Shown here piece by piece: positions 25,261-36,806 of a stretch of DNA of 64,000 nucleotides. The position numbers were made by a program, and so were the translations under genes. The stretch covers positions 7,689,501 to 7,753,500 of the forward strand of contig OZ014411.1 of assembly GCA_963965975.1 (NCBI GenBank), given 5' to 3'. Under the pieces are notes generated by a model, which was given only the letters and a program-made list of their open reading frames with translations, searched no databases and had not been told where the DNA came from. The number at the start of each line of letters is the position of its first letter. Within the stretch, counting starts at the first letter, position 1. The stretch is from Xestospongia bergquistia (Eukaryota; Porifera; Demospongiae; Haplosclerida; Petrosiidae).

Positions 25261-26676
25261 TTGCTGCAGGTTTGTGTTGTATAAGTTAATTAAGTTATTA
25301 GTTAAGTCATCATTGTGCCCTTTGATTTGTGAGTACACTAGTACAGGCCAAAGTTAATGCAAAAGACAATCTTTGATTTATATTTTGAGAGTGTAGAGTG
25401 TGACTGCAGGTTTTGCAATTTAGTTGATATGGATTACAGGAAGACATCCAGAAATATAGAATAATGTTGCTATTTTAGACACAATCTTTATTATCCTGGC
25501 CATGGTTAGAGAAAAAGTAGCTTTATTATCTTTGCCACAATTCAAGTGGACAGAGGGCAAATAAACAGTTATTACAATTTAGACAAATGCAAAGTAATTC
25601 TAAAAATTGATCAATTAATATTGTAAAACATTAAAAGTTGAAAATGTTCTGAAGTATTATAAACATATTTCTATTACATTTAAAAAGGTATATTTTGTTA
25701 TTCCAAAAAAGCTTACTGACTCAATTGTGGAACTTATTATCCAGGATCCATTTAAAACTATAATATTGACAATGTTGTGATGATAGCGCTAGCACAAGGA
25801 GAAGATCTTCAGTCAGTAAAACATCACGGATGTTGTTACCAAATATCTATTACAGTTAGTGTTATGTACTGCTGAACTGAAATTAAAGGAACTTCCAATA
25901 TGTCCTTTAATTTCGACTTTTAGACTAATAAGCAAACTAGAACAACGCTACTAAAGATAATATTTTTTATCATAATTATTTAATTTTATAGGGGCTTAAA
26001 AAATAAAAATCATTACTTAAACACTCTTCTTCATTATCTAAATTTATAACAGCTCCTTTAGTTCCTCAAGTGCTCCAGCTTTGGATAACTTTCTTAAGCC
26101 AATGGCTTCATAGGTTATGTAATACTCTTGATATGTATATACAGTAAAAATAATCTATTTCTAAAGCTTAGAACAAACATTTAAGTAAGTTAATATAAAA
26201 TTAGTAGTGATGATAAGTATATTGTTAACCTGATACTTCAACAGATTATTATACAACCATCAGTGTAACATTTATTAGATAAGAGTAGTTTAAAAACAAG
26301 AGTGTGGTGTTGTTAGGAGACACAATCTACACACTAAGATATTAGTGTTAACATCTTAAGTATATAAACAAATTAATTCAGTCAGTGAGAGTTACTTGAC
26401 CTATTCAATAAGTGAACACATCAAATAATGATAATAATGGTTGGACCAATGATGACTTTAGTCACTTCAACAGGGTGGTCTATACATTATGATTTATATA
26501 AACTAGAAAGTCTTCTACTTCAGATAAGATTAGTTCAACTATACTCAATAATAATATTTATTATAACAACATCTTATATAGTAAATAGATATGATGTAAC
26601 ATATGACAATGGATAGATACTGTATTAATGGATAAATGATGAATAAAGAGTGCCACAAGAAGGTCTAGTAAGATGA
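25261..26676. other. intergenic; relic coding segment at 25930-26110
   Basis: 25380-25760 resembles the interior of the hAT-like element at 33500-33850. 25930-26110 matches the last 210 bp of the window in inverted orientation; on the minus strand it reads ..AIGLRKLSKAGALEELKELL-stop, and in the other copy ..KAIALRKLSKAGALEELKKLL-stop. This is a conserved C-terminal peptide of an unidentified gene or element. 26110-26640 is the zinc-finger 3' flank. Confidence 0.5.
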
Positions 26677-27615
26677 CTATGTATAAGGTCTCTCTCTAGT
26701 ATGAATACGAGAATGTGTAATAAGATTACTAGAGTGAGCAAACCCTTTCCCACAGTCCTTACATATATAAGGTCTCTCTCTAGTATGAATACGAGAATGT
26801 GTAATAAGATTACTAGAGTGAGCAAACCCTTTCCCACAGTCTTTACATATATAAGGTCTCTCTCCAATGTGAATACGAGAATGTTTAATAAGGTCACTAG
26901 ACTGAATAAACCCTTTCCCACAGTCCTTACATGTAAAATTCTTTTCTCCAGTGTGAATATGAGAATGTTGGGTCAAATGACTTGAGGTAACAAACCCTTT
27001 CCCACAGTTTTTACATATATATGGTCTCTCTCCAGTGTGAATACGGTGATGACAACGAAGAGCATTAGAATGAGCAAACCCTTTCCCACAGTCCTTACAT
27101 ATATAAGGTCTCTCTCCAGTATGAATACGAGAATGTTTAATAAGATTACTAGACTGAGCAAAACCTTTCCCACAGTCCTTACATATAAAGGGTTTTTCTC
27201 CAGTATGAGTACGAGAATGAGATAGTAAATGATTATAATATGAGAATTTTTTTCCACATGTAGTACAATAATGATTTTTAGAATTGGACACAACACAAGT
27301 AGAATGACTTGATATAGTTGGTCCTTTTTGTACTTGAAGACGTACACGACAATGTGTATTGAGATTAGCTTCTAGACTAAATGTACACTTACAGTCTGGA
27401 CAGTGATAGGGTTTGTCACCAGTGTGATGAGAACGGATATGATAAGTCATAATGTTACAATCAATACTAGTCATGTGATGACACAGAGGACAACAGAGAA
27501 TCCCTTCTTTTGAGGAACAGTGATTGTTGAGGAGATGATCGGTTAACACAGTTGAATTACTACATGTCTTCTTACAGTCACGTATAAGACAATACACCTT
27601 AGAGCTAGACAACAT
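26677..27615 (-). CDS. C2H2 zinc-finger protein, 10 fingers
   Basis: A 312-residue protein from ATG 27615 (MLSSSKVYC). Fingers 1-4 keep all ligands. Six array fingers have helices [42 protein letters not shown]. The last two are an almost exact 84-bp tandem duplication (26694-26777 and 26778-26861), both with RERPY linkers, showing array growth by single-finger duplication. The terminal residue is T rather than I after ERPY. The leader lacks the CACGTG E-box because sequence between the ATG and AGATCCACGCC is shortened. It is divergent from the Arg-rich frame at 27732. Confidence 0.86.
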   Translation of the reverse strand: MLSSSKVYCLIRDCKKTCSNSTVLTDHLLNNHCSSKEGILCCPLCHHMTSIDCNIMTYHIRSHHTGDKPYHCPDCKCTFSLEANLNTHCRVRLQVQKGPTISSHSTCVVSNSKNHYCTTCGKKFSYYNHLLSHSRTHTGEKPFICKDCGKGFAQSSNLIKHSRIHTGERPYICKDCGKGFAHSNALRCHHRIHTGERPYICKNCGKGFVTSSHLTQHSHIHTGEKNFTCKDCGKGFIQSSDLIKHSRIHIGERPYICKDCGKGFAHSSNLITHSRIHTRERPYICKDCGKGFAHSSNLITHSRIHTRERPYT

Positions 27616-27731
27616 GTTTATAACACCTAGAATAAGTAATTAGATCCACGCCTCCTAAATGATTTTTTTGGTCTATATCGTAACTATGTCTAAATCACAC
27701 TCGTTATTATAGTGACTGACAGAAAGATAGA

Positions 27732-28055
27732 GTGAGCAATGAGAAGACTAAACAAAGAGAAGCAGAAAGATGTTTAGAAGGAACAGATGAAAGACTTAGT
27801 CTTGCAAGATATAGACAGAGAAGAAGAGAAAGAGATAGTAGCAGAGAGCATAGAGAAAATAAGACAGACACCAACCAATTATTTGAAAGAGTGAAATATT
27901 ACATTGGTGTCTACAGAAGCCACAGACGGACATTCCAATTCCTATTTCCAATTTCAACTAAACGAGGTTATACATTGTTTGAATGTCCGCCCTCGGCTTC
28001 CATAAAGAATAGACCTACAATATACCACCAAAGTCAGAGACCCAACCTAACTTGA
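27732..28055 (+). CDS. Arg/Glu-rich short reading frame (hypothetical, relic)
   Basis: A 107-codon frame (GTG or later initiation, no good ATG) reads ..ERLSLARYRQRRRERD.. and then ..TNQLFERVKYYIG.., followed by a non-conserved tail. Degenerate copies of the same frame lie divergently upstream of most minus-strand zinc-finger genes (10000-10090, 12720-12815, 21495-21600, 39640-39760, 44275-44710). They read the same motifs with stops and frameshifts. The charged, repeated RQRxRER style resembles N-terminal regions of some transposon-encoded proteins, but I cannot assign a family. Probably a decayed gene or element carried along in the duplicated unit, with the zinc-finger promoter between the two. 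Confidence 0.35.
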   Translation: MSNEKTKQREAERCLEGTDERLSLARYRQRRRERDSSREHRENKTDTNQLFERVKYYIGVYRSHRRTFQFLFPISTKRGYTLFECPPSASIKNRPTIYHQSQRPNLT

Positions 28056-28129
28056 AACATATTCCTGATGCTCGATTCCAAGAGACAGCTTGTTGTACTC
28101 GTGCTCCGTGTCTTATTTAGTAGCAACAA

Positions 28130-28790
28130 AATCCTAGAAATGGTGCAAATGCCAAAAATGGAATTAGAAATAAGAAAATGGAACTCATCAATTGGGATTT
28201 CACCAATGCTCGTGAAAGAAATAAGAAATAGGAATTAGAATGTCAGTTTGTGGCTCCCATAGGTATCAAATAACTATGGAGTATTGTCAATGTTAATGTT
28301 TATGTGATTTTAAAACCCCCACTTTTTGTTGAGAGCAATGTATCAATCCAAATTATCCAATTATTAAAAGTAATATATGTCTTCATTTATCACATGAATT
28401 TGTTAAAAATTACTTTTAGTTTATTAATTCACAAAGTCTGTTAAATATATGACTCAATAAGAATTGTTTATCCATAGAAATATCTAGCTTACTCAGACTA
28501 TTGCTGTCAAATGACCTATATTTTGTAGCAACTAACACTCATCATTATCTATGCATATAGAAACACAAGGGTAACAGAATTTACTTTGTCTTTCTATCTA
28601 AAAGCACTGTTTTACCAAAAAGAAAAGCCCTAAACAGTAATACACACTTAGGGTAATGTTTGTATGTCTAAAAGTTATGGTTTAAGGAAGTACTCATTAT
28701 ATTCCTCTATCATAGAATATATGTAACACCCATGAGAACTGGGCTGGACTATCTTTAATTATTTACATGGGTGGAGGTTGCTGCAGGTTT
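28130..28790. repeat. long direct repeat, copy 2
   Basis: Partner of 24625-25260. It contains about 30 extra bases around 28670 ('aaaagttatggtttaaggaagtac') missing from copy 1. Confidence 0.85.
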
Positions 28791-31067
28791 GTGTTGTATA
28801 AGTTAACAACAAGTTAGTTAAGTCATCATGTGCTCTTTGATTTTTAATGAAGTATATGGATTAAGTTGAAACAAAGGTCAGAGCTCATGTGCAATTTGAT
28901 CAAAAAGGTACCGAGACGCAAAAAAGTTTTTACTAGTAAAAATGTAAGTTTTCACTAGAGTTACAGGTTGAAATAAAGCTACCAGCAGTTTACCCACTAT
29001 TGCAGAGAAACTAGTCAATCATGCTTTAGTAAACCTTTGTAAAATATGTTGAATCTTGTTAACTTGACTAGATATTAATATTAACATAAACAATATTATC
29101 GTAAAATATAAAGATGTAGAGGTATATATACAAAACTAAAAGTGTTACAATAGTGCTATGATAAAATGATATAACAATGTTTAATGATGTAATGTGTACA
29201 AGATGAAGCAATAACTAATTAGACTATAGACTATATTTAGTAAATACTTAAACCATAAACCTAATACAATAATAACATAAACCATACAAATATTTTAGTT
29301 ACCATATAACTGAAGATCAGTCCAATGTTTACACACTCCCATTGTCATGTGATTATGTTTAATGTTAAGCTTAAAGGCCAGTGAATTTATTGATATATTC
29401 CTAATTTTTTCCATGCACAGCATTCTAGTTCATTGGATTCAAAAAAAAAAAATTAAAAAATAAATAACAAATAAATTAAAAAATCATTAACTGTAGGGAT
29501 GTATTAGCTAGCATCTCAAACAAGCCCAAATTAGGAATGGAAGTTTCAACATCCTTACATCATTGACATAATGTTTTGTGGCAACAGTTGTATAATATAA
29601 ACATTCTCATAGTATTCAAAGTCTAAAGTAAAATACTGTCTGTTAATACTAGATAGAAAGTGAGGATTTTGTTTAAGGATGTACTCATAATACAGTAAAA
29701 TTTAGCTTTCAAATATAAATATTTTGTCAGGGATTACCATATAGGGATGTACATACTGCCATTCTACTTTGGGCTTGTTTGAAATTTTTTAACTGTCATT
29801 CCTTATTTCGATGATTTTTAAAATTTTTCATTTACTTGTTTGTTATTTATACTTGAAAATATATAAATTAGTAAAAGAATATTCACAATGTTTTTTCTTT
29901 ATTATTACATGTTGAATGAGTGCATGTACTCAGGATATATTATATACAACAGGGCATTGCTATAATGTTAACATGACAGGCAATAATATATTATTAATGT
30001 ATCAGAAAGAATTAGTTATGTATGTATGTATATAAGACAGAAATAACTAATTCAACTGGTAATGTGATGTAAGGATACTGTTTCTTGATTTTAGAAGACA
30101 AGACAAATCACATCTCAGTAATAATTTTAAAAAGTTTTTAATCAACTTCCAAATTTATTTGTGTGTCTTATAATGTGGTAAAAATTTTAAAAAGTCTCAT
30201 GTCTACTTTTCATAATTCCATGCACAGTGTATAGATTATATCATAATGTTTACTGGATATTTGTATATTAATAATCATTACTACTAATACACAAATGACA
30301 CAAACTTATGTCCATTCCTATGTTTACAGACTCTCACAGTTTAGAGTCTAATTAAATTAACCTCCTCCTACATACTAATTATGAACACTTAATTAAATGT
30401 ATTGCTAATTATAGCAGACAGTGAGAAACATGCTTGTATACCATATTTGAACAACTAAACTAATTAGTTTTCTTTGCACAAATCTCTACATCATTGTTAC
30501 ATGTTAAAGGAATTGTACCAGGTATAAATAAATGCTATAAATAAAATAAATATGGTATGCTATAAATGACAAAAATGGTACTCTAATACTACCTTACTGA
30601 GTAAACAGCAGTAATACAATCACATTTTTGTCCTAAGTTAAATCCTTTAATATAGATATTTTCATGTTTTAATTGTCTTAGTAAGCAAATTTTCAATAAA
30701 TTTTGCTGATCCAGTCTTTGAATTTTTATGTAGCAAATTACTAGACTCTAGAATATCAGGCTAGATATTTATGAAATTAAAAATATAAAATATAAAAATC
30801 AGACTGTGATTTTTTAAAAAGGATTCAGTTTTTTAGGATAAAGTATAGTTTAAATGTAAATTAGAAGTTGAAATAACTAATATAATTGAAATAAAGATAA
30901 AGAAGAAAATAATTTATAAGTCGTGTGGTATATATAGTCTAGAAAACTATAAATTATAAAGAATAATAATACAAAAGAAAAGGAAAGCAGGCTGGAAGGA
31001 AGACAAAAGAGAGTCCTATAAAGATAAGGAAACCAAGGAAGCTGGAAGATAGGAGAGAGATAAACCA

Positions 31068-31118
<51 letters not shown>

Positions 31119-31139
31119 CAACTCATGTGCAATTCTACA
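28791..31139. other. gene-poor AT-rich region
   Basis: No gene is supported. 28850-29050 repeats part of 590-790. 29155-29240 repeats 20285-20370. 29310-29440 resembles the sequence flanking the decayed gypsy LTRs at 36984, 40330 and 56940, but without an LTR. 29640-29760 repeats the 'tagatagaaagtgaggattttg' flank. A TA microsatellite occupies 31069-31116. Confidence 0.5.
31069..31116. repeat. (TA)24 microsatellite
   Basis: An uninterrupted TA dinucleotide run of about 48 bp. Confidence 0.95.
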
Positions 31140-31760
31140 ATTTCAAGAGCATCAAAGTGAGGAGTTTCAGTCAAAAATATCAGTCAGTAGCCAAGTGAGA
31201 GCTTCTAATGAAGACATCCATATAAGAACATGATCATGGAAGACACAACATGTCTCAACAACAAGATGAGGTAATCTAACAATGAGACAAAATGCTCCAG
31301 GAATACGATGAAGTGTACCAACAAAGTCGAGACATGTTTCAACAATGAAGTGATCCAAACAAGTGTTAAGGAGATGATTGAGGTACTGTCGCTGCTGTCC
31401 ATAAGAGGTTTGTTGAGAATGAAGACACAACCAACACTCTTGCCTACCAATACATAGACAAAGGACACAGTACAAAATGTTATGGGACAATGCCAGAATA
31501 TTACACCAAGAAATCAACTGGTGGAGGAGAACAGATTTCCTTGCAGCAGTGTCATGTGGTGATGGGATATTAATTTGCCTTCTGCAGCAGCACATTTGAG
31601 TGAGGAATTATATTAAGTGCAGCAACACATATATCATGGTTTTAAGATCCACCTAAAAATATGTATTGCTGCTCAAATATGATGCTAACTCCAACAGAGT
31701 ATTTTCATCCAAATGCCACAATCCACAAACCAAAAGAGGTGTGACTTTTTGGAGGAGCTA
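31140..31760. other. compositionally distinct island, unidentified
   Basis: Noticeably less AT-rich than its surroundings and not found elsewhere in the window. Both strands have partly open frames. On the plus strand ..NEDTTNTLAYQYIDKGHSTKC.. looks coding-like, but stops interrupt it. On the minus strand 142 codons (31595-31167) are open, but the product is rich in Leu, Cys and His with no known motif. A decayed exon or element is possible; I do not recognise it. Confidence 0.3.
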
Positions 31761-31884
31761 AATTAATTTACAACCTCAAGAAATGAAATAATGAAATTGA
31801 TAAAAATAATTAGTCTGTCAATCAATCTGTCTCCATCCATTCATTCATCAATCCATTTATTCTTTTATCCATTCTTACCATCCA

Positions 31885-32044
31885 AAGTTAGCATTAATAC
31901 CTGAAATAACACAAATTAAACTTGTGATGTCATAGTGATGTTATCATAGGACAAGATACACTCATTAAAAGAGTGTAACTTGCCCTTTGATGACATCACT
32001 ATAACAGAGTTAATTTGTGTTATTTCAGGTACTAATACTAACTT
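31885..32044. repeat. imperfect 160-bp palindrome (MITE-like)
   Basis: Arms of about 75 bp start AAGTTAGCATTAATACCTGA and mirror at the right end. The inner part holds TGATGTCAT/ATGACATCA and GAGTGTAAC copies around ATTAAAA. Several mismatches. A plausible miniature inverted-repeat element; no clear target duplication was seen. Confidence 0.65.
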
Positions 32045-32559
32045 CACAATTAATATTATGTGTAATACTAGAACAGTAATACCGATATTCTAGGTAACAG
32101 TATCATAAGTAATTAAGTATTATTGGTATTTTTCTAAAAGTATACGAATACCAATTAAAAGAATTATGGAGCTAACTTGAGAGTAATCAGTTTGAGGGTG
32201 AACAGGTTGACTAAAATGGCAATTCAGCTTATTCAATCCATTCAAATCTGCCTTTTGACATTCTTACTTGTTAAATCCCACTTCCTGTAAATCAATTAGT
32301 TACTATCATGGCTGATTTAATTGTTATAGTATAAATAACATTTACCAATTGTATGATATTTAAAATGTATTCCAACTTACGTTTATTCAACAATACATAA
32401 ACTATAGTCTATAATGACAAAGAAAATAACACACTTCTTTTTAATTTCGATGAATGTGATTATCGTGTAATAATTAATTTTATTATATGACGCTTGACTT
32501 ACTGTTATGCGCATGCTCAGTTGCATTAGCGATAAGGCTACTTGTGCTGTAGGCGTTGT

Positions 32560-32830
32560 TGCTGTTAGTTGAAAGAAAGTTGATGACAAAGTATTGTTAA
32601 GTCTCAAGGTAGACACAGTAGTCTATAAATGTGTGAAGTATAATTATTTATTGGAAATTATTATTTATCAGTAATAGTTACATGGAGTGTGGTGTTTAGT
32701 TTGCCATGTCAGAATCCTTTAATTTTTGGAACACTTTATCTAATTATTTCTAATTTTCTAATGTAACATACTTTGATTCCCTCATGTTTGGAAAAGGCTT
32801 TGCCACACCTATTTGACAATAACATGTCAT
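32560..32830 (-). repeat. inverted copy of the 41290-41530 repeat
   Basis: The reverse complement matches 41290-41530 (GTAGACACAGTAGTCTATAA region and the 'ggtgtggcaaagcc' segment) with few differences. A partial third copy lies at 57790-57930. It forms part of the DNA flanking the decayed gypsy ends. Confidence 0.75.
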
Positions 32831-33268
32831 GTGACACATGTGTTTATCTTTGTTGATTACTTGTGAGCCATCTTCTGTTGTAACAGATATATGCGACTTA
32901 GTTAATAAACACTCAAACAGAGCACTAAACATGGAAAATATTTAGACAATAACATTTGTATAATTTTCATGCATTATTGGCAAGATTTGCTATGTACAAT
33001 TTTTTTCAAAATATTAAGAGTTTGGTCACAGTGCCCATTTTCTAACCTTTTTGTAACGAATTTTTTTGCTATTCCCAGTTTGTTAAAAACAATGTCAAAA
33101 CCTACTAAATGATTATTGTCATGTCTATCAATTTTTATGGACATTAATTTTAGCTATAATAATATTATTAATTGTTACATAAAAAAAACTCATCTATTTA
33201 TATTTAATATGAACCTCTTGTGGTTATAGTTAGGCAACTATATATAAATGTAATAATCTACATTTAAG

Positions 33269-34321
33269 CAGACATGGGGCAAGCACTTGAGTCCTTGTGT
33301 TTGAAAGCACTTTAAGCACATTTTTGGAGTGTTTGGAGGAGCTTTCAAGCATTTATTATATGTAAGCATTTATGTTTGTGCTTAACCATTTTATAGCATT
33401 AGTGCTTTAAAGCACTTTTAAGCACAGAGGTTGCAAATTCTTAGCACATCTATTATTACATCTGTTAATACTCTAACTAACTTAGTTATCCCTTTGAGTT
33501 TGAAAAAGTTGAAAAGAGTATGCATAGGTGTGTGGCTGCTGGTTTTGTAATTTAGTGGATGTAGTTATAGGAAAGTGTACACGATGACATTTATTACTAA
33601 CATTTTCAGAATATATAATAATAATATTATTTTGTAGTGCTAAATAAAATTAGTTATACACAATCTATAATCCTGAAAAAGCAGTTGTAAAATAATTCTA
33701 GAAGTTGATCAATTAATACTGCATGCGAAATCAAAAAATTGAAAATGTTCTGAAGTATTATAAACATATTCTATTACATTTAAAAAAAGTGTGTTGTGTT
33801 GCTCCAAACAACCCTGCTGACACACTGGCAGGGCCTCCAATTTATTATCCAAGATTCCCTGCTATTGCTAGCCAGGACCGCTTCATAGCATGGTAACCCT
33901 CATCAAAAGGCAAGGTAATCTTGAGTGGAGCGTTGCTTCTCACTTCAAACCAGCTGTACTGAGATTTGAGATAGGGTCTTTCATTGTCATTAGAACTGAA
34001 AATGCAAACAGACCAACCTTCTTCTCATTTAAAGGGAGGCTAGAGGTCGTTATACAAGAAAATACAGAAGGTACTTATAATTTTAAATAATTACCATGTT
34101 AACTGTAACTGCTACATTCCACTGTATTTTTAATAACATGTCTTAATTTTTTATTAGATTATCAATATCTAACAAACTTGTTAAAACAGTTAAATAATTA
34201 TCTGATAAAATCTATGCTAATAATATTTTATGTGCTTCAAGCATTTATTTTTTGGAGGCATAAATGCTTGTGCTTAAAAGCCCTTTTATGAATGCTTGAA
34301 GTTGTGCTTGTCCCATGTCTG
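33269..34321. mobile_element. hAT-like non-autonomous DNA element
   Basis: Termini are CAGACATGGGGCAAGCAC and its complement GTGCTTGTCCCATGTCTG (one mismatch), starting CAG as in hAT elements. The flanks are 8-bp near-duplicates: CATTTAAG at 33261-33268 and GATTTAAG at 34322-34329. The paralogous locus has the uninterrupted sequence AATCTAGATTTAAGGTAT at 62325, with a single GATTTAAG at 62329-62336, so the insertion and its target duplication are supported directly. Subterminal GTGCTT/AAGCAC motifs repeat many times in both ends. The interior has short coding-like stretches (33780-34085, for example a ..HFKPAVLRFEIGSF.. frame on the plus strand), partly shared with 25380-25760, but no recognisable transposase. 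Confidence 0.8.
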
Positions 34322-34584
34322 GATTTAAGGTATATATGTCTTAACATACTTTTAAACAAGAATATAAGTCCATGCAAAGTTCATATTGTCATACACTTCA
34401 ACAATATATCATTTTAACATAACTAAAACATTTTTTCATACTTTAGTGTTTAGTTTTTGTTTTCTATGTTTTCTTCTGGCTCTCTTCCCTGTATCTCTTA
34501 ATATATATATATTATATCTTCATGCTGTGGTCATGTTTTTATGGAGATTGTTACCATAATAATTTTTGCTGTGATAACACACAT

Positions 34585-34659
34585 ATATTGTTGCTAAAGT
34601 AACTGTTGCTATGGTGACATATCATGTCACCATAGCAACAGTTACTTTAGCAACAATAT
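34585..34659. repeat. perfect 75-bp palindrome (36-bp arms, 3-bp centre)
   Basis: Left arm 34585-34620 and right arm 34624-34659 are exact reverse complements around ATC. The arms hold GTTGCTATGGTGAC, which resembles an RFX-type X-box, and GTTGCTAAAGTAAC. Confidence 0.9.
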
Positions 34660-34776
34660 GTGATGCAGCTTTTGTGTGGATCACATAATTTCATGGATTT
34701 GGGAATTTCATGTGTTGAATTGGTCTCAAATCTTACTGATGATGCATGGAAATTGAACAATAGATCATATTGTTAA

Positions 34777-36020
34777 GGTAAAAATATCTGAAATTTTTTT
34801 TCAGCTTTTTTTGATGAAATCATGTAAAGATACTTGTTCTAATAATTGATCATGCTTTAAAAAATTTATTAAACCCTAGTACTTTGCAGAAATGTAGTTT
34901 GATTCCTTAATATCTGCAATGCTTTGGAGACGTCAAATAATAATATTAAAGAACCTAGAGAGCTGAAACTTTTGAAAATTAAAGTTGAAGTCAATTACTA
35001 CAATTTTACGGATGGATTTATTTCTACAATAATATTTGACGTTTTTACAAAGCTATAAACCTTCCCTACTTTAATCACTATTATTATTATATGTTATACA
35101 AATCGTACAAAGAAATGCATCCGTAAAAGTACTAAAAATTGATCATTTTCGTTCTTGAACTTGTCAGTAGGTTGTTACATTATCCATAGAATCAAAAATC
35201 ACAACAACAGTATCTAACAGTGCAAAAGTCGCCATCTTGATAATGAATAATCGATTTTCATTAATTAAAGCCAATGAATACACTTAGTGTCAGGTTATTG
35301 ATAAGTGACTTTCGCGGGGTTAAAATAGTTAAATAAAATGTATTAATTATTATTACTATTATTATTATCATTATTATTGTTCGTAGTCTTATGTGCCTTC
35401 ATCTCAAAGCAGACCATGCTTTAATAACAATAATAACAACAATAATAAAAATAGTAATAATATATTTAACTATTTTAACCCCGCGAAAGTCACTTATCAA
35501 TAACCTGAACTAAGTGTATTCATTGGCTTTAATTAATGAAAATCGATTATTCATTATCAAGATGGCGACTTTTGCACTGTTAGATACTGTTGTTGTGATT
35601 TTTGATTCTATGGATAATGTAACAACCTACTGACAAGTTCAAGAACGAAAATGATCAATATTTAGTATTTTTACGGATGCATTTCTTTGTACGATTTGTA
35701 TAACATGTAATAATAATAGTGATAAAAGTAAGCAAGGTTTATAGCTTTGTAAAAACGTCAAATATTATTGTAGAAATAAATCCATCCGTATAATTGTAGT
35801 AATTGACTTCATCTTTAAATTTCAAAAGTTTCAGCTCTCTAGGTTCTTTAATATTATTATTTGACATCTCCAAAGCATTGCAGATATTAAGGAATCAAAC
35901 TACATTTCTGCAAAGTACTAGGGTTTAATAAATTTTTTAAAGCATGATCAATTATTAGAATAAGTATCTTTACATGATTTCATCAAAAAAAGCTGAAAAA
36001 AAATTTCAGATATTTTTACC
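34777..36020. mobile_element. 1.24-kb foldback element bounded by TTAA
   Basis: Two arms of about 600 bp (34777-35380 and 35427-36020) are inverted copies with roughly 95% identity by eye, around a spacer of about 46 bp. Ends are GGTAAAAATATCTGAAA and its complement. TTAA occurs immediately outside both ends (34773-34776 and 36021-36024), matching TTAA-targeting superfamilies such as piggyBac or Kolobok; the family is not assigned. There is no open frame of note. It abuts the decayed gypsy integrase fragment on the right. A transcript through it would fold into a very long double strand. Confidence 0.88.
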
Positions 36021-36806
36021 TTAATTCAACCTCATGAAGTTACTATTCAAAAGTTACAACTAATTTTTTCCACTCATGGTCTCCCAGAACAAATAGTTTC
36101 TGACAATGGACCAGCTTTCACTAGCCATGAATTTAAGGAGTATATGAAGCAATGTGGTATTCATCATATATGTACTTCACCATACCATCCAAGCTCCAAT
36201 GGTCTCATGGAACATGCAGTTCAGACATTAAGTCATATTTAAAGAAACTAGAAGGCAATGTCACGACTCATTTATTCACATTTTTAGCTCGTTATCGTGT
36301 GACATCTCATTCCATATTGAACTATCACAACTTCTGATGGGAAGGAAGATATGAAAAACATTGGATTTGATGCATCCTGATGTATCTTGTAAAGTGACTA
36401 CTAAACTAGCTTCTAGTTCGTCAAGAAAACCACCCCGCACTTTCAGTGTTGGTGGCAAAGTTTTTTGGTTGCAAATATCATGGAAATACTTTTGGTTGGA
36501 TGCTGAAATAGTTTAAGTTGCAGGTCCAGTTTCTTATAAGGTTAAAACGTCATCAAGCTTGATTTTACTACGTCATATTGACCAGTTATGTACAAGATAT
36601 GGACATTTAAATGCTAATGAAGATTCTGTTACTGATAATGTTTTGGATAATTGGACTTTTCCATCACCTATTGATAGTAATATTACATTTACTACTACAA
36701 GTACTTTACCTACCAACTCTCCACCTGCTCAACCTCAACCAGTACGTTGTTCATCTCGAGTCTGTAGAGCTGTAGACAGATTTGGTTCACATTTCTTGGG
36801 GGAGAG
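36021..36806 (+). pseudogene. decayed Ty3/gypsy integrase and C-terminal tail
   Basis: Starts within the integrase core: ..EVTIQKLQ.., then SDNGPAFTSHEF (second catalytic Asp), SPYHPSSNGL, with the glutamate region reading MEHAVQTL. This is followed by stops and frameshifts in the region matching TPHSTT..LLF. The tail from 36559 is open (LLRHIDQLCTRYG.. to a Pro-rich end, VDRFGSHF). It belongs to a family different from the intact element at 15050 but with the same layout. The 5' portion of the element is missing, cut at the foldback. Confidence 0.85.

Noticed and set aside
31167..31595. 142-codon minus-strand frame
   Set aside because: The Leu/Cys/His-rich composition looks like random translation, and another frame in the same place looks equally coding-like. 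Kept only as an unassigned island.
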